A program made the translations under genes and the position numbers. From the NCBI GenBank assembly GCA_025210295.1, contig JAOASC010000048.1:62001-126000 (forward strand): DNA of 64,000 nt, in the 5' to 3' direction. This DNA is from Flavobacteriales bacterium (GTDB lineage Bacteria > Bacteroidota > Bacteroidia > Flavobacteriales_D > Parvicellaceae). Below, piece by piece: positions 40,974 to 48,589 of the stretch (position 1 is its first letter; the number at the start of each line of letters is the position of its first letter). Under the pieces are notes generated by a model, which saw nothing but the letters and a program-made list of their open reading frames with translations, had not been told where the DNA came from and ran no database searches.

Positions 40974-43900
40974 CTACATAATCGTTATTGTGTAGGCTGT
41001 TTCATTAGATTGAAAGCTAAACTCACATCTTCTGTTTAACTGTCTATTTTCTTCATTATCTGATCCATCTGGGTTTGCATTAGGAACCTTAGGTTGAGAT
41101 TCTCCATACCATTTAATAACTAGATCATTCTCACTTATCCCTTTCTTTTTCAAATAATTAAACGCACTTAGTGCTCTTTTCTTAGAAAGTTGCATGTTAT
41201 AATCTTCTGTTCCGATCCAATCGGTATGCCCAACAATCTCTAATGAGAAATCTGGATGAGACGACATGTAGTCATAAATTTTATCTAATACATCTTTAGA
41301 ATTTAACCTTAAGAAGAACTCATCAAAATCGAAGTATATTGGGTTCAATTCAAAATTAGTCGTACTAACTTCTGCTACATCAGTCTTCTCTTTTGACGTT
41401 TCTGTTTCTGTCTCAGTTTCTGTTTCTGCCTCAGTTACAGCCACTACTGCTGCTTCTTCAATATTCAATAAGTCTCTAACAATGGTATAAAACTCATTTT
41501 CACTGGTATCTATTGTACTTAAATAATCTGAATACAATTCATCTTCGTCAGTTAATTTCACTTGATAAGTAAAGGTACGTTCTTCTTTTCCATCTTCAGA
41601 AGACACATTATCTATCACAAACTCTCCCTCTTCATTTGAGACTACTGTTGCAACCATTTCTTTTTTATCATTGACTAACATTGCTTCTATACCGGTTAAT
41701 TTTTCTTCACTAACAACCGAACCACTCTCTACTGTTTTCCCCAATAATATTCCTTTAGCCATCACACTATTTTCAGAGTTATTAGGCTGGTTTCCATAAT
41801 AGCTCATCTTTAAATCTTTTTCATTGATTAATAGTCCATAACCACTTGTTTCTTCAAGCTGACTAAAGCTAAAACCACCATCTTTATCTGTTCTTGTAAT
41901 CTGTACAATTTCATTTTGTGCATTTACCAAAGATACTTCAACATCAGCTGTTGTTAGGACATCATTATGAACTAATTTTCCATAAATCCCCTTATTAGCG
42001 TTAGCTTTTTGAGCTGTAATTCCTTCTTCAAAATTAGTCAACCCAAAAGTTCGCATTGTTTCTGCTTTTACATCAAACATTGCATTTTGGAAAACAGCTT
42101 CTTTAGCAACTAATTGTTCTTGCTCATTGACATCATTAAAGTGTACTTCTTGGAACAATTGGTATACCTCACATTGTTTTGGTATCTCTATGGTATCTCT
42201 AAATGGTCTACTCAAATCCCAATCTGGATTGGTAATTTCTAAATAGTAAGTATTATTAGGCGGCAATACCATCAAGTATTTTCCTGATCTACGATCTGAC
42301 TCCCATTGCCCCACTTCCATTCCTGTTTTTGCATCATAAGCCTTGATTGTAACAAAAACTGGCTGATTAAATTCTCCAACATACGCTAAACCTCTAATCT
42401 CTGTATTGGCAATATTATCACAATCATCTGGAAATTGATCTCCATGTTTCACCCATTTCTGTCCATCAGAAACGTAAATATCATCTCCTGACTTATCGTA
42501 ATAAATTGTTCCTTTAGCTGCAATTTCTTTTGGAGGCCCTTTTGTTTCTAGCAACCCTTTATCTACAACTTTCCAAGCTGAGCCATCACTAATATACATA
42601 TCTCCATTTAATGAATTTAAGTACAAGTCTCCACTTCTTCCAGCTGTTTCAGGTGTCCCCTCTCCTTCTTCTAATCCTCCTTTTTTATTTTGCCATCTCT
42701 TCCCATCAAAAACGTAGGTGTTCCCTGTTCTTACATTTACGAATACAGAACCTTTATCTGCGATTTCATTAGGAATACCTCGACCAATGGTTACATCGCC
42801 TTTTTGCGGCTTCCAATTTCCTAATTCATAGACATAAGTTTTTCCTGTTTCCTTATCGACATAGATATCACCACTTCTTCCTTCTTTGACTGGTAAACCA
42901 CTCCCGTAATCAATTCCGCCTCCATAATCTTTCCATTGATTATCTTCTTGTCTAGCAAAAATATTCGCGTTATCAGTATTAATATAAATATTTGCTGGTA
43001 TTACTGGAGGTTCTACAGGAACCCCAGCTCCTGATGCAATTCTTTGTTTTTTGACTGCCCAGACTCCATCTTTACTTTCATAAATATCACCTGTAGCTTT
43101 ATCTAAATAAACAGCATCGTTCTTAACTTTATAAGCAGGTTTACCTAATCCAGCAAACAGCTGCATTTCATTTCTTGCAGGAGTTGGATAAAACTTATAA
43201 ATATCAACATCACCATATCCATTCGCTCTACTTGAAGAAAAGTAACCTACATTGTCTACACTGTCTTGAATATAGTAAATATCATCTCCCCCAGAGTTGT
43301 ATGTAAGACCTACATTTTCTGGTTTAGACCACTTTCCGTTCTCCATTTGAGTGGATTTAAAAATATCATATCCACCAACCGAGTTGTGTCCTTGAGAGGC
43401 AAAGAATAACTCTTTCCCATCGTTAGACAAATAAGGTGCATCTTCGTTCAACGCTGTATTTAAAGTACTCATATTAACAGGTTCAGACCAGCTGCCATCT
43501 GTTTGTTGAGTTGCATAATACAAGTCCAAACCTCCTTTTCCTCCTTTACGAGAACTTGAGAAGAAAATAGTTTTCCCATCTTTAGTTAAAAACGCACTTG
43601 GCTCTCTTCCTGTAGAATTTACGGTCTTTAGCTCAACTGGCTTTCCATACTTTCCATCTTTTTTGGTAGAGACTAATACTCCATTATTTTGATAGATATA
43701 TAATTTTTCATCGTTATCTGAAAATCCAATTACTCCATCATGTTTTTTGGTATTAATTTTACTTGAAAAGAAATGATTCGCTGAATCAACATTTACTTTA
43801 TCGACCCATTTTCTATCCTTTTTAGTACTGATATAAATGTCCTCATATTTTTTATTATCGTGATACAATTGGTCTCCTGTATTCTCACGATCTCTTGTTG

Positions 43901-44480
43901 TAAATAGCAAAGCATCACTTTTAGAATTTACAATCTGACCATATTCGGCATATCTAGAATTAATTCTACCTCCAATATTTTCTGCCGTAATGTGTTCGTT
44001 TGCCTTAGTTTCTTGAAGCGCAACCCCATTATTACACATTTCAATTAAATGGTCTACTTCTAACAAAATAAAAGAACCTTCTCTATTTAATTTTGTAAAC
44101 TTTTTAAAGGTATTGTAATGCTCTATTGCTGTAGAAAAATTATTTAAATACTGGTGTGTTTTCCCCAAATAGAGAAAAATTTCAGAAATGGTATCTTTCT
44201 TAGAGTAAGCTAACGCATTATTAAACATCTCCAAAGCTTTTTCTCTTTGGTAGTATGAGTTATAATGCGCTAACCCTGACTCAAAATAGTACAAAGATTG
44301 TTTACCATCTAACTTTATTAAGTTTGAATAAGCAAGTTTTGCATTTTCGTAGTTCCCCTGCGTTAACTCCTTTCTTGCTTTTTTCAATATTTTTTTTTCT
44401 TCTGATGATTGAGCAAATATCCCACTGCTCAACATAACAAAAATTAAAATTAATAAACTGTAGTTAGATAATAATTTCAT
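40974..44480 (-). CDS. PorE-like OmpA-family protein with inserted tail-fibre-like repeats
   Basis: The 1168-residue protein reads: signal peptide (to residue 24), TPR-like helices (25-165), PD40 propeller (about 170-430; DGKTIFFSSSRKGGKGGLDLY), six repeats of about 40 residues (447-683) with core GxxYVxxxTGxxYVxDGxxW, a carboxypeptidase-regulatory-like domain, a second beta region, a TE-repeat linker, and a C-terminal OmpA domain (about 1040-1165; VGHTDWIGTEDYNMQLSKKRA, NRRCEF). Except for the inserted repeats this is the PorE layout for T9SS-linked envelope proteins. The OmpA domain would bind peptidoglycan. It is second in the tandem group. Confidence 0.88.
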   Translation of the reverse strand: MKLLSNYSLLILIFVMLSSGIFAQSSEEKKILKKARKELTQGNYENAKLAYSNLIKLDGKQSLYYFESGLAHYNSYYQREKALEMFNNALAYSKKDTISEIFLYLGKTHQYLNNFSTAIEHYNTFKKFTKLNREGSFILLEVDHLIEMCNNGVALQETKANEHITAENIGGRINSRYAEYGQIVNSKSDALLFTTRDRENTGDQLYHDNKKYEDIYISTKKDRKWVDKVNVDSANHFFSSKINTKKHDGVIGFSDNDEKLYIYQNNGVLVSTKKDGKYGKPVELKTVNSTGREPSAFLTKDGKTIFFSSSRKGGKGGLDLYYATQQTDGSWSEPVNMSTLNTALNEDAPYLSNDGKELFFASQGHNSVGGYDIFKSTQMENGKWSKPENVGLTYNSGGDDIYYIQDSVDNVGYFSSSRANGYGDVDIYKFYPTPARNEMQLFAGLGKPAYKVKNDAVYLDKATGDIYESKDGVWAVKKQRIASGAGVPVEPPVIPANIYINTDNANIFARQEDNQWKDYGGGIDYGSGLPVKEGRSGDIYVDKETGKTYVYELGNWKPQKGDVTIGRGIPNEIADKGSVFVNVRTGNTYVFDGKRWQNKKGGLEEGEGTPETAGRSGDLYLNSLNGDMYISDGSAWKVVDKGLLETKGPPKEIAAKGTIYYDKSGDDIYVSDGQKWVKHGDQFPDDCDNIANTEIRGLAYVGEFNQPVFVTIKAYDAKTGMEVGQWESDRRSGKYLMVLPPNNTYYLEITNPDWDLSRPFRDTIEIPKQCEVYQLFQEVHFNDVNEQEQLVAKEAVFQNAMFDVKAETMRTFGLTNFEEGITAQKANANKGIYGKLVHNDVLTTADVEVSLVNAQNEIVQITRTDKDGGFSFSQLEETSGYGLLINEKDLKMSYYGNQPNNSENSVMAKGILLGKTVESGSVVSEEKLTGIEAMLVNDKKEMVATVVSNEEGEFVIDNVSSEDGKEERTFTYQVKLTDEDELYSDYLSTIDTSENEFYTIVRDLLNIEEAAVVAVTEAETETETETETSKEKTDVAEVSTTNFELNPIYFDFDEFFLRLNSKDVLDKIYDYMSSHPDFSLEIVGHTDWIGTEDYNMQLSKKRALSAFNYLKKKGISENDLVIKWYGESQPKVPNANPDGSDNEENRQLNRRCEFSFQSNETAYTITIM
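41397..41437 (-). repeat. Six-base microsatellite coding for Thr-Glu repeats
   Basis: The plus strand reads as TCTGTT/TCTGTC-type hexamers, coding on the minus strand for alternating Thr and Glu (about ETETETETET). The unit length is a multiple of three, so gain or loss of copies would change the linker length without a frameshift. Confidence 0.75.
42431..43140 (-). repeat. Six ~40-residue in-frame repeats within the PorE-like protein
   Basis: Translated units share the frame GD[IL]Y[VL][DN]xxTG[KD]xYVxDGxxW, then a Gly/Pro-rich turn, for example GDIYVDKETGKTYVYELGNW and GSVFVNVRTGNTYVFDGKRW. Period is about 120 bases. Units are well diverged at DNA level, so the array is not a recent expansion. 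The pattern resembles repeats in tail-fibre- and collagen-stalk-like proteins. Confidence 0.75.
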
Positions 44481-44489
44481 AATTAGTTT

Positions 44490-46913
44490 TTAGAATGCCT
44501 TGATCATGATGTATTGAAATTTGGCATACTTTTCTGTCTTTTTGAAGTCCATTGAATACTTTGGCCCTTGAACCACTGAATTCACTGACAACAATTTAAC
44601 CTTTGACAGGTCTACGCCATTATCTTTCAATACTTTTAATAAAATTTCTTTTGCTTCTTCACTTCTTTTCTTTGCCAATAAGTTATTGTTTTTGAATGTT
44701 CTTGTAGGAACGGTAGATGCACTTCCTTCTACTTCTACATTCGCATAACCTCTTTTAGCGATAATATCTTCCACTCCTTTAACGAAAGCTTTAAATCTTT
44801 GCTCTTCTGTTCCAATTCCTTTTTCGTTATAACCATAGAACTTTTGGAAAGAAACTTTTTGTACTACAACATCTTCAACACATGGTATTGGCTTAGTATA
44901 AGTACTTACCACCTTACCTGATTCATCTAACTTTTTAATTATTAAATTTCCACAAGCAGAATTATCTTTTAAATCAGCTTCAAAAGCAGGCTCATTTCCT
45001 GATGGCAATGCTTTGTCTGCAAAGAATCCATTCTCATCCAATACTTGATAAAATACGACCTTATCTCCATCTAAGAAATTCACTCTACCTTTATTCGTAT
45101 ATGGTTGATCATTTACGAACAACTGGTATTTAAATTTACTAGTTGTTTCCAATTCATTTACAGGAACTTTTGTTTTATCAACAACGTCTACAATATCTGT
45201 ATTATTTGGCTTGTTAATTTGATCTAACGCAACCCCATCTAAAGAAATAACTTTATTAATTTCTTGGTACCCTGATCCACAAGGCACTTTCATTTCTGTC
45301 TCATAGAATGTTTTTTCATCCCTAGTATACTCTACAAAATACTCATGACAAGGTGTTAAGTTAAACACATAGGCTCCGTTTCTTCTATTAGGCTTATATT
45401 CAATTGGATCGCCATCTTCGGTAATATCTGTTACCCAAATCACAATTCCATCAGGAATCTGCCCCTCTGTTCCCGCATCGATATAACCTTTCAAAATGGC
45501 AACTTGTGGCTGTTCTTTTCTTTTTAAATCAATGGTATAAATATCTTTTTCTCCAATACCTCCAGACTTAGCTGATGAAAAATATCCTCTTTGCCCATCT
45601 GCTGTTGTTGTAAAAAAGATATCATCATTAACTGAATTTAATGGGTATCCTATATTGAATGGAGTAGACCATTTATCTCCTTCTATGTTGATTGAATAGA
45701 AGATATCAAACCCTCCCATACTGTTTTTACCATTAGAACTAAAGTATAGTGTTTTTCCATCTGGGTGGAAGAATGGTGCGTCCTCATCATAAGGTGTATT
45801 AATTGGAGCTCCAATATTTAATGCTTTACTCCATTCACCTGTTGGCAATTTAACACTTCTATAAATATCTCTTCCTCCCATTCCTCCTGGTCGGTCACTT
45901 ACAAAATATAATGTTCTTCCATCTGCTGATATTGTAGCATGTGTTTCCCAGCTATCGGTATTTATATCTGAGTGCATTTCTCCTTTCCCCATAGAAACAG
46001 GCACTGAATATCCATCACCTTCTCTTTGAGACACATAGATATCTCCATTACCAACAGATCCTTTGTAAATAAACAATTGTTGCCCATCTCCTGACACACT
46101 AATTGTAGCTTCGTTTGTTTCAGGTTTTCTGTCTCTACTAATTTCGCCTAGTATCTCAGGCTCCATCCATTTTCCTGTTTTTAAATCTTTGTAAGAAACA
46201 TAAACATCTTCAAAATATTTACCATCTTGATAACTGTACAAGCCAAGGTTTGTAGAATCCTTTCTTAATCTACGTGTTGTAAAGAACATCGCACTTTCAT
46301 CTAATGTAACTACAGGACTATACTCATCATATTTTGAATTTAAACCATCTTGTATTAACTCTATCTTAAAGTTTTTAGGATCCCCAACCATTTTCTTAGC
46401 AATTTGAGCTTGAGCAACCCCTAAAGCTGCTTCTGGTTGCAACACATGTTTGCTGTGTGCTGTCTTTTGATAAATAGCATAAGTTTCCAAAGCTTTATCT
46501 AATTGTTGGTTAATGTGATAAGCTTTACCTAAGTAATAGTAAGTTTCAACTGGAGCTTTTTTCTCCATAAAAGAAAAAGGATCGTATGATTTTGAAATAT
46601 CTTTTTCTGCATCTTGTAAATATGGCAATGCTTTTTCTCTTTCGTTCGCGATGTTTAAGTAACACAACCCTGCCTTATAATTCACATTTCCATTCCCCTC
46701 TCCGCTTTCTATGATATTGGTCCATATTTTTGCTGCATATACATACAAATTTTCAGACATCAACCTACTGGCTGTTTCAAACTTTTCTTTATAATTTGCT
46801 GATTCTAAAGATTTCTCTAGTTTTTCTGGATCGAAATCCTGAGCTGTAGAATTAGAGATAACACCAAAAAATAGTGCTAATAGTGTTAAGATGTTTAAAA
46901 TGTAAGTTTTCAT
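44490..46913 (-). CDS. PorE-like OmpA-family protein (TPR, PD40, CRD, OmpA-like)
   Basis: An 807-residue exported protein with a signal peptide (to about residue 25), TPR-like helices (30-170), PD40 propeller (about 190-460; DGRTLYFVSDRPGGMGGRDIY), a carboxypeptidase-regulatory-like domain (470-560), and a C-terminal alpha/beta domain (690-807; VEGSASTVPTRTFKNNNLLAKKRSEEAKEILL) that looks like an OmpA-type fold. The usual GHTD motif is replaced by EGSAS, so peptidoglycan binding may be altered. It is first in the row and its promoter is strong. The stop is ten bases before the next gene start, pointing to an operon. Confidence 0.87.
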   Translation of the reverse strand: MKTYILNILTLLALFFGVISNSTAQDFDPEKLEKSLESANYKEKFETASRLMSENLYVYAAKIWTNIIESGEGNGNVNYKAGLCYLNIANEREKALPYLQDAEKDISKSYDPFSFMEKKAPVETYYYLGKAYHINQQLDKALETYAIYQKTAHSKHVLQPEAALGVAQAQIAKKMVGDPKNFKIELIQDGLNSKYDEYSPVVTLDESAMFFTTRRLRKDSTNLGLYSYQDGKYFEDVYVSYKDLKTGKWMEPEILGEISRDRKPETNEATISVSGDGQQLFIYKGSVGNGDIYVSQREGDGYSVPVSMGKGEMHSDINTDSWETHATISADGRTLYFVSDRPGGMGGRDIYRSVKLPTGEWSKALNIGAPINTPYDEDAPFFHPDGKTLYFSSNGKNSMGGFDIFYSINIEGDKWSTPFNIGYPLNSVNDDIFFTTTADGQRGYFSSAKSGGIGEKDIYTIDLKRKEQPQVAILKGYIDAGTEGQIPDGIVIWVTDITEDGDPIEYKPNRRNGAYVFNLTPCHEYFVEYTRDEKTFYETEMKVPCGSGYQEINKVISLDGVALDQINKPNNTDIVDVVDKTKVPVNELETTSKFKYQLFVNDQPYTNKGRVNFLDGDKVVFYQVLDENGFFADKALPSGNEPAFEADLKDNSACGNLIIKKLDESGKVVSTYTKPIPCVEDVVVQKVSFQKFYGYNEKGIGTEEQRFKAFVKGVEDIIAKRGYANVEVEGSASTVPTRTFKNNNLLAKKRSEEAKEILLKVLKDNGVDLSKVKLLSVNSVVQGPKYSMDFKKTEKYAKFQYIMIKAF

Positions 46914-46975
46914 TATACTTTAATTTTTGTCTTGTGCTTCTAAATCAATTTCAGTTTCAGACTTCTAATCAGATT

Positions 46976-47005
46976 CAAAATTAGAGATTGATTTTTTGAT
47001 TACAA
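46976..47005 (-). promoter_or_regulatory. Bacteroidota-type promoter of the PorE-like cluster
   Basis: Minus strand: TTG (47003-47005), 19 bases, TAATTTTG (46976-46983), an exact TTG-N19-TAnnTTTG match. The start site would be near 46969, leaving a leader of about 56 bases before the first gene. Confidence 0.75.
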
Positions 47006-47101
47006 GAGGTTATGGTTTGGATTTTCAACAGTTAATTGTTGTAAAACCTGTTTTTTCTTTTATAATTGAGGCGTTAGAGGTAAGTTAGTAGCCCTATATA
47101 A

Positions 47102-47141
47102 CGAGAAAAACAGCTATTATTTACAACAGCTGTTTTTCTCG
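47102..47141 (-). terminator. Intrinsic terminator after the E2 gene
   Basis: CGAGAAAAACAGCT (47102-47115) and AGCTGTTTTTCTCG (47128-47141) form a perfect 14-bp stem with a 12-base loop, starting 14 bases after the E2 stop. It has T runs inside the arms and could work in both directions. Confidence 0.75.
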
Positions 47142-47155
47142 GTTGATTTTTTTGA

Positions 47156-48472
47156 CTAAAGTTCTCGATTGATGTCAAATTGCTCTAAATAATCGGCTAC
47201 TCTTTTTACAAAGCTACCACCTAAAGCTCCATCTACAATTCTATGATCATAAGAATGAGATAAGAACATCATGTGTCGAATTCCTATAGTATCACCTTGA
47301 GGCGTTTCGATTACTGCTGGTTTCTTGCGTATCGCCCCTAAAGCTAAAATTGCACTTTGAGGTTGATTGATAATTGGTGTCCCCATTACATTTCCGAATG
47401 TTCCTACATTAGTTACAGTATAGGTACCTCCTTGAATTTCATCTGGAGAAAGCTTATTGTTTCTGGCATTATTTGCCAACCCATTTACTTTCTTAGCTAG
47501 ACCTGTTAAATTCAACTGATCTGCATTATGAATTACTGGAACAATTAAATTTCCAGACGGAAGAGCTGTAGCCATTCCTAAATTAATATCTTTTTTAATC
47601 ACGATATGATCTCCATCCAATGCTGAGTTCACCATTGGGAAATCTTTTAAAGCTTTTATTACAGCTTCCATAAACAATGGAGTGAATGTTAACTTTTCAC
47701 CTTCCCTCTTTAAGAACTCATCTTTCATTTTATTCCTCCACATCACGATATTGGTCACATCAGCTTCGACAAATGAAGTAACATGTGGCGATGTTTGAAC
47801 AGAGTCAACCATGTGTGTAGCGATTAACTTCCTCATTCGGTCCATTTCAACGATTTCATCATTTGGACCTGCTTTAACTGGATATTTATTGGCTACTTGA
47901 GGTTTAGGTGCTGGCGCAGCTTCTGCTTTAGGTTGAGCAGCAGGCTTAGACTCTACTTTTTGAACTTGAACATCAGAACGATTCTCTAAATAACTTAGGA
48001 TATCTCTCTTTGTCACTCTATTCCCTTGTCCTGTTCCTTGAATTTGTTCTAGTTCTGTTTGTGAAACCCCCTCTTTTTGAGCGATACTCCTTACTAATGG
48101 AGAAAAGAACTGTCCATTACTTCCACTTTTAGCAATTGTATCATTTGAAGCAATTGGTGCCATTAATTCTTCCTCGACCTTTTCTTCCACTACAGTTTCC
48201 TGAGGCGCAACATTCACTACTGTTTCTTCTCCTTCAGCTCCAATAATAGCAAACACAGCTCCAACCTCAACAACATCTCCCTCATTATATTTTTTCTCTA
48301 CTAGAATTCCCGAAACTGGTGCAGGAACTTCAGAGTCAACTTTATCTGTAGCAATTTCTACAATTGGCTCATCCTCCTCTATTTTATCTCCAACTTCTTT
48401 CAACCAAGTGGTAATTGTTGCTTCAGCAACACTTTCTCCCATTTTAGGTAGTAAAACATCAATGTTTGCCAT
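47156..48472 (-). CDS. 2-oxoacid dehydrogenase E2 (dihydrolipoyl acyltransferase)
   Basis: The 438-residue E2 chain holds one N-terminal lipoyl domain with the lipoylated Lys44 in EIATDKVDSEVPAPVSG, a Glu/Val-rich linker, the small E1/E3-binding domain (about 122-165; SPLVRSIAQKEGVSQTELE and TKRDILSYLENR), a Pro/Ala linker, and the catalytic acyltransferase domain with SYDHRIVDGALGG (active-site His and Asp near residues 411-415). A single lipoyl domain and the EIATDKVDSEV motif match the branched-chain or 2-oxoglutarate type more than pyruvate E2. An E3 gene ends at the left edge, far away. A consensus promoter is just upstream. Confidence 0.93.
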   Translation of the reverse strand: MANIDVLLPKMGESVAEATITTWLKEVGDKIEEDEPIVEIATDKVDSEVPAPVSGILVEKKYNEGDVVEVGAVFAIIGAEGEETVVNVAPQETVVEEKVEEELMAPIASNDTIAKSGSNGQFFSPLVRSIAQKEGVSQTELEQIQGTGQGNRVTKRDILSYLENRSDVQVQKVESKPAAQPKAEAAPAPKPQVANKYPVKAGPNDEIVEMDRMRKLIATHMVDSVQTSPHVTSFVEADVTNIVMWRNKMKDEFLKREGEKLTFTPLFMEAVIKALKDFPMVNSALDGDHIVIKKDINLGMATALPSGNLIVPVIHNADQLNLTGLAKKVNGLANNARNNKLSPDEIQGGTYTVTNVGTFGNVMGTPIINQPQSAILALGAIRKKPAVIETPQGDTIGIRHMMFLSHSYDHRIVDGALGGSFVKRVADYLEQFDINREL

Positions 48473-48520
48473 TTTTTTATCTCTTATTATTTGTTATATT
48501 CTTAACTTAAACTAGTCTCG

Positions 48521-48551
48521 CAAAAATAGTCTTTTTTTTATGACTTAACAA
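48521..48551 (-). promoter_or_regulatory. Bacteroidota-type promoter of the E2 gene
   Basis: Minus strand: TTG (48549-48551), 20 bases, TATTTTTG (48521-48528), an exact TTG-N20-TAnnTTTG match. The start site would be near 48514, about 42 bases before the E2 ATG. Confidence 0.7.
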
Positions 48552-48589
48552 CTAAAACAGAAACAAATATCTCGCTAAAACCAAACGAC

